Source: Paralichthys olivaceus (lineage: Eukaryota; Chordata; Actinopteri; Pleuronectiformes; Paralichthyidae). From it: a DNA stretch of 64,000 nucleotides. The translations under genes were made by a program, and so were the position numbers. Below the pieces are notes generated by a model. That model ran no database searches. It was not told the origin of the DNA and worked only from the letters and a program-made list of their open reading frames with translations. The stretch covers positions 23,224,316 through 23,288,315 of the forward strand of contig NC_091098.1 in assembly GCF_024713975.1 (NCBI RefSeq). Direction: 5' to 3'. How positions within the stretch are numbered: the stretch's first letter is position 1; each line of letters starts with the position of its first letter. Of the stretch, positions 1-12,411 are shown in pieces.

Positions 1-1760
1 ACTCCTCTTTCCTTACTCCTGTTTCTCTACGGAGGTAACGTGTAATGCCCCAAAATATTTTACCTCATTTATATGCAAATATCTGCAGCAAGGCAAATTT
101 ATCAGATCAACTCTTTCTGATGTGGTAAATGTGGAGTGTGCATGAAGTTTCTGCTTGTCCGTGAGTAAATGTGTTCACAAGAGAAATCTATTTCCTCCTA
201 ATTAATCCAATCGACTCATTTATCAGCAAAGGGTTTTCGTGCCAACCTGTTTCTCTCTGTGTGCTACATGATATCAATAATTAGCTGAAAGTGTTAACAA
301 GGTACAACAGCTTCAGGGAAATCTGTGTTCCTGCATCCATATGCAAATTTATGTAGCCAGGTGCTCGAAAAAATCTAATCAGATCATCTCCCCTGTGTGA
401 CGTGCCTGGAGTGTAAATATGAAGTTTAGTGTCGGGAGAAAGATTAAAGAGTCACAGACAAAAGCTTAACGATTGAGAAATGCTCCGAAGTGAATCATAA
501 CAAACCAAAACAAGACGTTAGCTTTAAATGGTAGTGTCTGTGTCTTTTTTCACTATGTTACTAATGACATTAACAATGTCGGTTGTTTTGTTACTGACAA
601 ATTAGGTTTTAGGTTTTGGTGAAAGGATTTTGGTTTAGGTGTTATGGAATCCATTAAACTTTTGAGGCAGATCAAGGAATTTATCTTCACGTTCTTCATT
701 ATTGAGAGATGCAGCATTCTTCAATATTTTCTCCTTATATTGCATGAAATCATTTTTAAGTGATTCCCTCAACTTTCTCACATTTCTGCCCTTGAGGCCT
801 CAGAGGGGGTAAAATGATTAAACTCTTCAAACTAAACTGACCTCAACATAATTGTTCTGTGAAGTTTCAGTATTTTAACCTCTCAGAGTTGGAAGGTGTC
901 CTGTGTTGTTTGTTCGAGCAGTAATCAGCCTGTTTTCTAATCGCACCAGCACATCTGGACATCAGCAGCAGAAGCCGTTAAATCTGTTGTTGTTGTTCTC
1001 GTGCTTGTGGAAACAGAAGCTGGTGTGACGTTATTTGTGTGTCTGTCTTTATCTTCACGCTGCAAACTCAACAGAGCTCTGCCTCTCCCGAGTCCGCCAC
1101 GGTAAGACACGTCTGTTCGTAACGACGCTAAATCCAACTTGAAGCTGAGCCGTCTGAAGTGTGTGTGTGTGTGAACCAGAAAATAAAACATGGAGCAGGA
1201 TAAAGAGAATCTGAAGTGAATCTTTTCTCTGAACAACTTCAGTTTGTGTTGTCATACAGTTGTGTTAATAAATGTACAGTAGTCAGAAAGAAGAGCTGAA
1301 ATAATAAGTGAGTGAAAGAAAACTAAGGTAAAGAACTTTGATAACTGATTTCTTTTATCAATTCCAGACATTTACACATTTTTTTCAAATAATGTATTGA
1401 AGAGTTATAAGTTCCAGCTTTTAACCTTAAATTATGATTATTATTATGATTATTATTATTATTATTGTCTATGTACATCTATTCAAGCCCTGAAGATATT
1501 ATTATATTTGAGTATATCAGATATTATTATGATTGTTATTGTTCAACAAACAATGCACAAATACAAACAATACATAATATTAAAAACAATCAAACACCTT
1601 CCGAGGAAATTAAAAATCACCTTAACAGCACCAGCTACATTCATAATTATGAAAGTTGTCTGTTGAGCTCAAATCACTGGTTCTGTATTGTTTATAGAGT
1701 CTCACTTTTTTTAATTGTTGATTGTCAACCTTGTTTTTCCTTCTCTCTTCTTTCACGTAG
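1..1760. other. Upstream/intronic DNA of the tpd52l2-like gene
   Basis: No coding exon is supported here. The stretch is probably an intron of the tpd52l2-like gene, because the exon at 1761 begins with a split codon. Bases 60-155 and 335-430 look like a diverged direct duplication: both have an ATATGCAAAT core, then ATCAGATCA, then GGAGTGT and ATGAAGTTT in the same order. Around 1430-1530 there is an ATT-rich low-complexity stretch. Confidence 0.5.
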
Positions 1761-2104
1761 AAACCTGAGCCACACCATCAGTGTCCCGACCATGAGGTAA
1801 AACACTGTGACTGCTTGTCCCCGCGTTTCCTTTCATTACTGTTACATGCTGTCAAACCATCAAGAAGTGTACTGTCTAATTGGTCTTTATATATTTCTCT
1901 GCAGACACTCTTCTACTTTCAAGTCCTTCGAGGAAATGGTCGGCAGTGTGAAGGTGAGTTTAATTAAAGCAGCAGCAGGCAACAAAGTTTTCTTTCCGTG
2001 TGAGTATTGATGTGTTGTTTTGTGTCTGAATCCCACAGGACAAGGTGACGAATAACGGAGACAATTCCGGGTTTGAAAGAAGATCCTCACGCCACAGCAC
2101 ATGA
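1761..2104 (+). CDS. tpd52l2: Tumor protein D52-like 2 (TPD52 family), C-terminal exons only
   Basis: This is the 3' end of a TPD52-family gene, which encodes small coiled-coil adaptor proteins linked to vesicle trafficking. Three exons join in frame: 1761-1796, 1905-1953 and 2039-2104 (stop TGA 2102-2104), each bounded by AG/GT. The first encodes a SHTISVPTMR segment, matching the family's alternatively spliced exon whose usual form ends in SISMPAMR. The second encodes HSSTFKSFEEMVGSVK, the family hallmark (N/H)SxTFKSFEE, followed by a family-like SxK. The last exon gives a short hydrophilic tail ending in RRSSRHST. The N-terminal coiled coil lies outside the window or was not recognised. 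The family call is firm. The choice of L2 over its paralogues rests on the tail and on linkage to ppdpf, since both human genes lie on 20q13.33. Confidence 0.8.
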
Positions 2105-2880
2105 GAAACACACCACAGTTCATTATTTTTCATACCTTCAAGAAAACATTTTATTTTACCTTCTCGTCCGTGTTTAAATTGTCTGCTGTTATTTCTCAGT
2201 CTGGATTAACACACAATGACAGATAGAATGGATTAAATTTGTAATGTCACCTTGTTTTAACCTCAAACATCAAAATAATATTTGAATAGGTTTTTAATAG
2301 GTTTCAAAAATGCATTTTTGTGTATTTTGAGATTTGAGTACAGCAAACCAATATTCTGAAGTATCTGCAATATGCACCCACTGACATCAGTTGACATGTA
2401 ATTAAATACAAGTATTTTTGTACTTGATTTTTAGTTAAAGTACATTGGATGGTATATGTGTGTGTGTGTTTTTTTTGTATTGAATGGTCTTAAGTATAAT
2501 TTATGAATTGTATTATTATTCCTGAATTCCTCCAGGGGACCCAATGAAGTGATGAGCCTGACTGTCGTTCAATGCTTCGTGAAGTTTCATCACCACTGAC
2601 GAGAAGTCAGGTTCAATAACAGGTTCATCACTTTTTTTGATGTCCCCTGGAACAGATGAAGTTGTTTTCTTAATTTGCAGTGAGTTGAGCTCGGACACAG
2701 AACGTTAGGGGGCGCTAGCGACGTCTTGATGAATCTGGACTGGTTTTGACTGTGTCATGAATCAAACCCAGAGATCATGTTTCTACCATAGACTTTACAT
2801 AAAGAGGTTTCTACATGAGAGAAGGTGAAGTTCTGATCCTAAACCTGAAAACATAAAGAACTAAAGGAGAAAAAACAGAG
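2105..2880. other. 3' flank of tpd52l2-like gene
   Basis: This holds the probable 3' UTR and intergenic DNA. A minus-strand frame at 2516-2698 (60 codons, ATG at 2698) is open, but I recognise no protein family in it. A short (TG)n run lies at 2456-2470. Nothing else is supported. Confidence 0.4.
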
Positions 2881-2952
2881 TTCCCTGACCGGGAATCGAA
2901 CCCGGGCCGCGGCGGTGAGAGCGCCGAATCCTAACCACTAGACCACCAAGGA
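2881..2952 (-). tRNA. tRNA-Glu (anticodon CTC)
   Basis: The reverse complement folds as a 72-nt cloverleaf with no intron. It has a TGGTCTAGTGG A-box region, an anticodon stem GGCGC/GCGCC-type loop presenting CTC, and a GGTTCGATTCC B box with T arm CCCGG/CCGGG. The acceptor stem TCCTTGG pairs with TCAGGGA and includes one T-G wobble where most vertebrate copies have C-G. CCA is not encoded, as expected in eukaryotes. It stands alone between two protein genes. Confidence 0.95.
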
Positions 2953-3638
2953 AGGATGCGCAAAGAGAAATCTGAGTGTACAAAATGTCCCTTGTACGTC
3001 TTCTGCACAATTAAGTCACCAACCATGTAAAAACGAACTTGTCAGTAATAAAACATTGTGAAAAGAGATCATGTCTGATTGTTCCTCTTTCATTCAGTGT
3101 TTCATGAAGAAGCTAAAGATTTAACAGACACTAACAAGCTAATGGCTCTTTTTGGTTTTACACATGATGAACGTTCGCTCTCAAGTTTAACAACACAGTG
3201 TAAAAGAGAAATCGTCATCGTGGACCATCATGTGAAATACAGGGGAGAGAGGAAATGTGTGTGTGGCCCCGGGGCCCCGTGAGATGAGAGGAGTTCATGT
3301 CCACTAAGTGACTTTGTTGAAGGACAGTGTCTCTGTGTCCTCCTCGTCTCTGACACACTCATCAGTTGTCAGGACCTGATCGGGACATGAAGTAACTTGG
3401 TGTTTGTTTGATTCCAGAGTTTATGAAGCTGCGTTTAAACCTGATTCAAAGTGAATACTGATTTTGTGAACTGGCTCAGCACTGGACTGTAGAATGTAGG
3501 TGACAGGTCAACGTGACTCATGTTGTTACCAAAATAACCTGAATCTAAACTCTGACCTGAAACGTGGGTCTCCAATAATACTGCCACGTGATGGTGGTGT
3601 TCTTCAGAGGGTGAGCTAAAGCCTTCTTTTTATCAACA
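2953..3638. other. Intergenic DNA between tRNA-Glu and the minisatellite
   Basis: No gene or recognisable repeat is seen here. The open frame at 3079-3282 shows no family motif and is probably chance. Confidence 0.5.
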
Positions 3639-3897
3639 TGTTCTATGTCTGTTCTATATGTTGTCTATGTGTGTTCTATGTCTGTTCTGTCTGTTCTATA
3701 TGTGTTATATGTGTGTTCTATCTGTTCTATACGTGTTCTATACATGTTCTATGTCTATTCTACCTGTGAGCTATGTGTTCTATGTGTGTTCTGTCTGTTC
3801 TATATGTGTTCTATATGTTGTCTATCTCTGTTCTGTGTGTTCAATGTGTTCTATACATGTTCTATGTCTGTTCTACGTGTTCTATGTGTGTTCTGTT
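3639..3897 (+). repeat. TGTTCTATGT minisatellite
   Basis: About 260 bp of imperfect tandem units of 10-11 bp built on TGTTCTATGT or TGTTCTATATG, with T/C and G/A variants and some CTGTC units. It ends about 60 bp before the putative ppdpf core promoter. The unit length is not a multiple of three and all three forward frames stay open, so the Cys/Val/Leu/Tyr-rich translations are artefacts of the repeat. Confidence 0.9.
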
Positions 3898-3960
3898 CAG
3901 TACACCACAGCACGTTCTGATTCCTAGGGCTGCCACAGGCCACACCCCCTGTTCAGTTGC

Positions 3961-3967
3961 TATTAAA
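3961..3967 (+). promoter_or_regulatory. Possible TATA-like element of ppdpf
   Basis: TATTAAA lies about 170 bp upstream of the first splice donor (4136), in a GC-richer stretch that follows the minisatellite. The start site would then fall near 3990. This rests on position and motif only. Confidence 0.35.
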
Positions 3968-3989
3968 GCGTCTCCGCAGTCTGAGCTGA

Positions 3990-4135
3990 GTCAGTGACAC
4001 CAGCAGCTTGTTGACCAGCAGCTTGTTGACGGCTCCTCTCACAGAATTCATCCACAGATGAGACTCAGCCACGACCTGCAGCTTTTTCTTCATTCAAGCT
4101 CCCGAGAACCTGGTTCCATCAGCAGCATCTCACAG
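3990..4135 (+). other. ppdpf: Putative non-coding first exon of ppdpf
   Basis: The stretch ends at a strong CACAG|GTAAG donor, with GT at 4136. The next acceptor is at 5119/5120, just before the coding start. The leader contains a perfect 15-bp tandem duplication, CAGCAGCTTGTTGAC, at 4001-4015 and 4016-4030. The 5' boundary is inferred from the TATA-like element. Confidence 0.45.
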
Positions 4136-5166
4136 GTAAGAGAGAAACACTGTCACACACTCATTTCAACTCTCTGGTCTCGTTCGCCCTCGTCTGTTCT
4201 GCCTGTGGGTTGAATATGACAACTTCACTGGAAACACTTCAGTGCCTCAGGTTCATGTTCCTCACATTGGTGTCACAGCAGCTGAACGCAGAGGAAGTGT
4301 CTGCATCAGTGTTGTTTGTGTGTCAGTTACAGAATATCTGAAAGGTCACACATTCAGCTCATACATTTTATTCTAAGGTCTAATTCTCCTTCTGGCCACA
4401 GTGTGAGATGTTTGTGTTTATCTGGGCTGTGAAGTGCTTCTTGAAATCCTCTAACCCATCTGCTGTTCACCTGGAGTTAAGCTTTACAGCCTCCGACTGG
4501 TTCTCAGGCTCCGAACACACTCCACTTTCAAGTGGCTGATATGAAACCTGCACAAACACCAATCAGAAATTCGATTTGCTGCACTTTCAGTACAATTTCT
4601 TAGAATTTCAGAACTTATTTTTGGAAGACATGTGGAATATGAAATGCTGCACAAACACAAATACTATTTTTTTTGCGTTTGGCTCTGAACTCTGCCGTCT
4701 ACAGTTTCCACCTGTTTGTCCCCCTGTTTGACTCTGTCACGGAGCCAACTCATGCACCATCTTATCTGAGTTTAGCTGGACAAGTGGTCACGTTCCCACA
4801 CACGCACACTCGCACACACACACGGTCCAGTTATTTGAGCCATGGGAAACGAGATTCCCAGAGGCAGCTGTCTCCACTTTGTCACTCCGCTGAAGGAATG
4901 GAGGCAGCTTCCCTGAAATGCACCCTGAGTGACATGTACTTCTGTCAGTGCAGATGTGCTTCCTCATGTCTCAACAGGCCAAACACAGGGTGCATGCAAC
5001 TCCTTTTGAAATAACATGGAAAAGAAAGGAAATGGAATAACATCATCCTTTTTCCTTCTCTTTTAGATCCATTCAAATAATCTACCTCTGCCATTTATTT
5101 CCCCTTGTCTCTTGTGCAGGTCACCATTTTCCAACTTTGAGCGGTTTCCACCTGAGGTCGGAGAAA

Positions 5167-5833
5167 ATGGCAGCAATTCCATCAACCGGCTCTCTCATCG
5201 CCACCCATGATTACTACAGAAGTGAGTCAGACCTGTCTGCATTTATATTGTATTCATTTGAGTGGATGGTAAAAATACCAGATGCCTTGTTTGGGTGGTT
5301 GTGTTCTTTTCCTGTTTATGTCTTTGATAAGATTTCCTTGAGTTTATCATCTATTGTGTTGTCGCAGGACGGATCGGCTCCACGTCCAGCAACAGCTCCT
5401 GTGGCAGTGCTGAGCACACGGGAGAGGTCATCCCACACCACCCAGGTACGGGAGAGGAGGACGTTTCATTTTAAGTGTGAAAACGTGGCGAAAAACAACA
5501 TCCTAAAATAAAGCTATGTTGTTCCCTTCAGGACTTCCAAGGCAAGACTCTGGCCACTGGTGGACTTCGTTTTTCTTTGCAAAGCAGAACCAGCCCGGCA
5601 TGCAGAACGGACCTGAGAGTCAAAAGTGAGTGAACGACCACACTTTCTGTCTTTCTGTTTGTTTTGGTTTTGTGGGTTAAACTTTGAATCTTTCTCCGTG
5701 TTGCAGGAACAGAACCTACACAGTGGCTGACGGTCAGGTGACCTGCATCGCCAGGGAGATGGTTCTGAACAGACAACTCAGCGAAAGCAGTGAAAACGGA
5801 AAGTCTGAGTCAACGACTCCAACTTCCTCCTAG
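5167..5833 (+). CDS. ppdpf: Pancreatic progenitor cell differentiation and proliferation factor
   Basis: This small protein was first described in zebrafish as exdpf, needed for exocrine pancreas growth and differentiation downstream of Ptf1a. Coding exons are 5167-5221, 5368-5445, 5532-5625 and 5707-5833; they join in frame to 117 codons plus TAG. Human PPDPF is 114 aa, so the model is complete. Family landmarks are the start MAAIPSTGSL, ATHDYYRRR, GSTSSNSSCGS, GEVIPHHPG, PRQDSGHWW-SFFF, and a C-terminal Ser-rich tail after VLNRQLSESS. The ATG is the first in the coding exon and matches the conserved N-terminus. No signal peptide, membrane segment or enzymatic motif is visible. Teleosts often carry a and b copies; I cannot tell which this is. 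Confidence 0.96.
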
Positions 5834-6087
5834 ACTCCATTTTCCCACCCTGTGACCTCCGACCCCTCGTTTCCTTCACCCTCAGCGTTCCACCACATAG
5901 TCCAGAGCTGGAGATGATGCTGGCGATGATGAGGGTGTTTTTTTCTCTATTAAATAGAACTTATTTTTGCTTTTTGCCTCCGTATAGTATGTCTATGTTT
6001 TAATATGACCAAAAAAACAACTAAAGTGTATAAAAAGTTTATATTTCATTTTATTCCTCTCGTATCTTGACACTGTTGACAATGATA

Positions 6088-6093
6088 AATAAA
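6088..6093 (+). terminator. ppdpf: Polyadenylation signal of ppdpf
   Basis: AATAAA lies 255 bases after the ppdpf stop, followed by GT/T-rich sequence (GTGTTGGGTTTTATTGTTT) typical of a downstream element. Confidence 0.75.
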
Positions 6094-9000
6094 ATGCTTG
6101 ACGTCAGGACTCGTGTTGGGTTTTATTGTTTCTTTATAACCGTAATAAACTTTACACACTGACTGTTTATGTAACAGCAGAGCAGCTGTTTCTTAACTAT
6201 GAGAGCACATCCACCTTACTTAGGAAACACACCTAAGCTGATTAGCTGTGATATGATCAGCAGTGATTCATTCGGTTGACACATCACCTTCTCTCCAATG
6301 TGGGTCAACAGCTCCTGGAAAATAATCTGACTCATCCATATGGTTATTCGGTTCGTGGTTGTAGCCAAATGTCTCGTTCTACAAATTTAGAAACAACCGC
6401 CACAGTTAGCTGACCTTAACATGCCTTCCAAAAATAGTTTAGCACGGACCTGCTGCCAGTATATATGTGCACAGCATAAAAAAGAACCTGGACACTCCTT
6501 GCTATAAATCTTATCTATAAAAATATGTTTTGCAGCAGATTGTTTTCAAAGATTCAAGTTGTGCAAAGTCAACTTTTAAAGCTTCCCTGGAGTCTCTGGG
6601 TTTTTACTTCAGATGCAACATGGTGTGTTCACAGTTGTTGGACTGACAGAGAATTCTTACTACTTGTTTTTTCTAATGAAAATTGGAATCTTAGGTCTAA
6701 GGCCCTGGTTTGTTGTTTGAAAATAATAATTATATATATATCATTTCATATTGTATAATTTGATTTTACATTACTTTAATCATAATGTTCAGTTCAAAAA
6801 TGTGCACATAACAAGTGCTTCAGAGTTTAAAGCTCTCCCCTGGAATCTGGGTGTTTTTCTTTATATGCAAAATGTTGTTTTCACAGTTTTTGGGCTGAAC
6901 ACTGTGCTAAGAATAACATTAATATACACGATAAACATATATGAATTTCAAGCATTGAATTATATTACATTCCAGGAATACATTTCTTATGTTGCTGCCC
7001 AGTATACACATAAAAAAATGTACTTTCACAGTAAATCAAAATGTCAGTGAGTAGAATAACTACTAATCCACTCACATGCATGCTCATTCAAGGACTGTTG
7101 ATGTTTCATGTGTAAATATGGAAAAAATAATGTCACAGTGGTAGAACTGGGACAGATTTCCTGTAGAACTGCATTTCTTGGATCATTTTCATTCTTGAGC
7201 TTAAAATATCCAGATCTTTCTGCAGTAACTGTCAGAAAGATCACTGAACTCACTGATTATCTAATTCGACTGTTCTGTGAAATAACCTGCAGGGAACATT
7301 TTGTAATGTGCAAACACTGACATCTAAGAATAGACCGAACAAAGTCTGCGTTCAGTTCAGTCCGGCTGTAAAAGTCAGTGGGACAAAAGTCAAACCTCTC
7401 CAGTCTTCTGTGCTTGGAAAACATTCAGTGCCAAATACTGGGACAGATATTTTGGTGCTTACGGGGCCAGATTCAAGGTTTGTATTTCCCTAATACCTTC
7501 GGCTTCTCTATTTGAAAAATGTCAGCTCTGTCCTCCCCGTCCTCCAGAGCTGCACTATTTCTGGCAACGTATTTGAGAGGCGCTAGGGTCTAAAAATGTC
7601 CTGTGATCCCGGCCAAGTACCAATGATCCGACACTGACACGGGAGTTTCCCTTCATGCAGATCATGAGGGGCCCTCAGGTTGTCTCAGTGCAAACTTGTC
7701 AGGATGCAATCGAGGACATGAGAACGCATTTTTGCAAGAAACTGTTTTCTTTATATATGCTTTTGTGCTTCACGTGGTTTTTTTTGGTTTTATTGGACGT
7801 GTTTTGACGTTTTGAATCATCGGTTGGTTTATTAATATGAAGCCCAGTGAAAACAGTAACAGCAGTAGTGCAGGGATCATTGTGGGTGATGATGAGATGC
7901 CTCCTCTCACCTCCTCATTTAAACTGCTCCCATCTGGACAACGACTATCTCCCTCTGTTAACAAAGAACAAATTGTCCAGTTTGTGTTAGTTATGTCTAC
8001 TTATGTGTGTTGTTATGTTTGTGTGTGAAAAAATGTCCATGAAGGTTTCCCTTCATGGACAAATTTAAAAAAAATCGATCAATCCCTAGAATATTTATTT
8101 TTGAAACAATCCAGCCTGGATGGAAATGAAAACGAACAAAAACATGAATGAGCTCTGAAGTCAAATTCCAACATATTGGTGCTATTTTCCAAAAATTAAA
8201 ATATGTATTTTAAAAAAGGCAACTAAGATCTACTGCAGAGAAAGATCTTCAACCTGCTGCAGCTCAGGTCAACACGGTGCACCAAGTGTTCATGCTGTTT
8301 GCAGGCGGTCGGATGTTGTCTGGTTTTAGTTCTGTATTTGATCAGCAGCATGAGCAGACGTGGAACCCTGAGCTTGTGTGGGCCCACGTGACACCGAGCG
8401 ACTCTCAGTGTCAACACACAGTCCCTGCGTGATCTATTGCAAACAGGACACTGTTGTTTACGAGGTGTTCTGTGTGAGTCATGTTGGAGTTTCACAAAGA
8501 AATACCCGGAAAAGAGATTTCCAATGAATCTGAACTGAATGTTTGCATGGGTGATTGTGTGAGTGGTTTTATCACATGGTGCAGATTTCGATTCATATTC
8601 ATATTTCAGGGAATGTGCAAAGAGAATCTATCTCATGTAAAAAGTTGCATAAAATCAGGTTAAACTAATTTACAGCTGCAGGTTAGTAAGAAATCAGGAG
8701 AAAAACATGTAGAGAACAGTAGAGAACTCTGATGAAAAGTAATAAACTAGAATTAATTCTATGTATTAAAATAAAACAGGAATTATTCATTTAAACGTAA
8801 TTATTACATTTACTGTAGAACCGGACCCCTCAAACAACCAAAGACGGTGGAAAGTACCAAATCACATTGACTCGAGTGCTGTAAGTATAAATCTGAGGTA
8901 CTTATATATTTTATTTCCTTTTCAGGCTCCTTTCCGAGAAAAATATTTCACTTCACTCCACTACATTTTCCTGAAGGCTGTAGTTACTCACATACTTCTA

Positions 9001-9299
9001 AAGTCAATCAGCTTGTTTCAACATTTTTCTAAATTACTCACTGCAATAAAAACCTGTTTAAAATATCCTGATGTCTAAACTTTTAATGGCTTAATATGTA
9101 TAAATATAGAGTAAACTCCTTTGGACTATTGTTCAGGTTATGAACTAACCCTAACTCTGCTCTGTAGCTCTGCTGCTCTCTTGTGGACACTAAAGATACA
9201 GTAAAAATGTGAGGATCCGCATGTGTTTGACTGATGTTTGCAGACGTGGAAACAATGACAGCACACAGGAAGTTTGAGTCTGATAGCTCATCGCACTAT
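6094..9299. other. Intergenic DNA, ppdpf to nol4l
   Basis: No exons are recognised on either strand. The region is AT-rich. Two stretches at about 6590-6640 and 6825-6880 share a diverged phrase (CTCT/GGGTxTTT...ATGCAA.ATG), suggesting an old local duplication. Short open frames throughout lack family motifs. Confidence 0.5.
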
Positions 9300-10248
9300 T
9301 TTATTCATTGACTGACATCTCAGGAGAAGAGGAGAGCCTTGAAACTCTGCTGTTGGTAAACCACTGGTGTATTTTTTTGTCATAGCGTCGATGCAACACT
9401 GAAAAAAGCGTCATTTCCAAACAAACACGAGTCCCTCATTAGTGATATGTAAGAGGCAGAGAGTCTCACCTCGACAGGTTTGCATGAAACATACAAATGA
9501 AACAGGTTCAACCTTTTCTTTTGTCTTTTTGTAGTTTCACATATAATAATAAATATTCATACCTATAAACACTCCAAAAGAAAAATCAAAAATCAAAATA
9601 TTAAGTCACAGGTACTGGAAAAAGCTCCACTTTTAAATCACAATGATAAATGTACAAAACAATAGACATCTCATATAAATGTTAATGGTTTTCGTGAGAG
9701 ACTTAAATCTCATTTCAGAAGAAATCAGAGGATAAAAACTAAACTTGGAGATTCAGTATTTCCTGAGGTTTATGGGTTCCCCTTAAAAGGCCAGAAGAGG
9801 GGAATGGCTTTCATGTTATCAAGGAGATCTTACAACAGGTCAAAGTGTACCTATCAGGGTATCAGGTTAAGGACAAGGAGTTTCCCCGACAACTCGGCCA
9901 GGATATTAAAAGATTACGAGCACTTAATGTAGAATAATAAATGAACCTACACCCACCGCTCTCCGCCTAGGCCACGATAGTATTTTAAAACAGCTGATTT
10001 AAGTCCTCTTGATCCTTAATAAATCATTTCTGGTCCACTTTGAGAAGTTGTGACGTTCCCTTTGTTTTTTTTTTCTTTACTTAAGATTAAAATGCTGGAA
10101 GCCACCACAACAGCGAGCCGACCACGTCACGGCACACAGACCGTGTGACCAAGTCCTCAAAGAGGTCACGTCTGCACTTGATGCAATGAAACAACAGAAA
10201 AAAGGAAAATATCTGGGCAAATGTACACAGATTAGGGGAATAGGTGAA

Positions 10249-10272
10249 GGGAGGGAGGGGGAGGGAGGGGGA
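10249..10272 (+). repeat. G-run cluster with G-quadruplex potential
   Basis: Five runs of three or more G separated by single A residues on the + strand. In the minus-strand nol4l transcript the same stretch would be C-rich. It lies inside the probable 3' UTR. Confidence 0.6.
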
Positions 10273-12210
10273 GACAGCCTGAATAAGACGCAAAAAAGAA
10301 AAGTATTTTTAAAAACTGTACATGTAAACATCACACTTTCACTGAGTCCAAAACCAGAGGGGAAAATACAAAGCTTCACACAGGTTTACAGTACGACCCC
10401 CTGCACAGAGCTACAGTCTCTCATCAGTGCACGAAGGGCAACAATTCAAATGATATAAATAACAATAGAAGAAATACAGACCACCACCAAATTAAAAGTT
10501 AAAACAGGCAAGGGCTAAAACCACTTTGAAATTTTTTTAAACAGTGCTGTACCCACAGAGAAAAGAAAGGTTTAAAACATCTGTTATCACTCTTTGTACA
10601 GCTATACAGTACATTTATCTGACCACTTTAGCAATCCACAAGCTACCAGGGCATTTTAATCAACACCAATAGATTACATTGTCCAGTCAATACAAAGAGA
10701 AAATCCATTGGGCATTTATTAGAAGAAGAAGAAGAAGAAACGAAAAAACAACGACAACAACAACGTGACAACGAGCGTTTGTTGTTGATCACAGTAACTC
10801 CACCAAACAGCTAAAATGTTGCTCAGCGTTGACTTTTAAGACGGAATACGAATCTGCAAGCAAATTTCAGTTTGTGAACGAATGGGACGAGATTCAGTGG
10901 CATCACTGAAAAGTGAAGTGAAGCGGATCTGCGGCGGCTACGGTCACGAACGAGCAGGTTGGAGGAGACGAGGAAGACGTGACGTGTGAGGACTCGGGTC
11001 CCACGAACATCTATGATTACGTCCGTTTGAGTCCGGAGGTGGGGTGTTTCGTAAAAATCTGATTCGGTGATATTCTGCTTCATAAAGGAGGTTTTAAATC
11101 AGTCTGACCAGGAGCTTCAGGTTCTCTGTGTTTACAGGACTGAAACAAGGGTTCTCTATGATGTTCTGGACACATCAAGTCTTCAGCATGGGATGCACTT
11201 GAATGCATAGTTTAAAACCTGAGCTCACATCCTGCAACTAAAGTAAAGTTGATGAATAACTCTCGTCTCAGAGGAAGAAACTTTTTTTACTCAATAAAAT
11301 TAAACCTGCAATTAGAAATACAGACTCTCTAATTGGAAGGACGTGATGTGGCTCAGGGAAGAACCCAGATCTTTAACACTGAGTCAGAGAATAATTTGTT
11401 TAAGGGACTAATATTTATTTTAGTTTGGTGCAGATGCAATAAATAAATCCAGATCTAGATTTTAAATCATGACTTCATGACAGCCGTCTTCTGAGTGACC
11501 TTCTCGTTTCTTGACGGCTAAGATCTGTGTTTAGACCTTTTGCGTTTGCTCCAACCAGCTTCATGAAACAGATTCAATCCTGGTTCCAGATTCCAGACAA
11601 ACCCTGATTCTCCGGTGAGCCTCCTTTATGAAACATCCCTCACCACGCAAACCGATGACTTCAAACCGAGCAGTTTGTTTTAATCCATCAACGAAGCGGA
11701 ATGAAAACCGCCTCTGTAAAATCCTCCTCTTTGATCTGAAGATGATTTTCCAAACGAGGCAAAGACACACTCACATCACTAAGTTATGTTTCCTTAATCC
11801 TGAGCTATAAAGTGCTTCCAAACTTGCAATAGATAATAGAATTTCAACGTAAATGTGATGTAGCCCGATCGTGAAGTGAGAGTAAAAACGTGTGTGAATC
11901 CAGCTCTGATGTAAGACCAGTCTGATGCATGATGCTGAAATAAACCGACTCGTGATAAATACGATAGATTTGTGATAAATACAGAAAAATATCTCTCTAA
12001 ACTTTGACAAATCAATAAGTTGTGAGCCACGTGTGGCTGCTTGAAGAGTCATTGTCTTTGAGATGGAATGTTTCGGCCGACTGAATTAAATCGTCACAGA
12101 TAGATGTTGTACAAACTGTGTCACTCCACTTATACACAAACAGAAGATTGACACCCTGACAACAACAACGCTTACATCAACGCAAAAAGAAAGGATTGAA
12201 AATGAGGAAA

Positions 12211-12219
12211 AACACACAC

Positions 12220-12258
<39 letters not shown>
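12211..12258. repeat. (AC)n microsatellite
   Basis: A nearly pure AC dinucleotide run of about 48 bp with one interruption. Confidence 0.95.
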
Positions 12259-12260
<2 letters not shown>

Positions 12261-12358
12261 ACACAAGTGTTTTTGTGCCGAGTGACTCACCATTAAAAGT
12301 GTCTGTTGTGAGACTGTGCTCTAGATCTGCTCTGAGTACTCTTTGTGTGCCCTCAGAC

Positions 12359-12376
12359 CACACACACACACATGCA

Positions 12377-12408
<32 letters not shown>

Positions 12409-12411
12409 CAA
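12359..12411. repeat. Compound (CA)n/(GCAC)n microsatellite
   Basis: CA repeats flank five to six GCAC units. Confidence 0.9.

Noticed and set aside
1075..1101. Possible 27-bp micro-exon (CAACAG|AGC...ACG|GTAAGAC) upstream of the tpd52l2 exons
   Set aside because: It is in a plausible frame, but the polypyrimidine tract is weak and the peptide SSASPESAT matches no family segment I know.
2516..2698. Minus-strand 60-codon open frame between tpd52l2 and the tRNA
   Set aside because: It has an ATG and mixed composition but no recognised family, no splice partners and no promoter signal.
3639..3897. CRISPR-like regular repeats
   Set aside because: No unique spacers; the units are contiguous and the genome is vertebrate.
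3645..3997. Cys-rich repetitive proteins in three frames
   Set aside because: They are artefacts of the TGTTCTATGT minisatellite.
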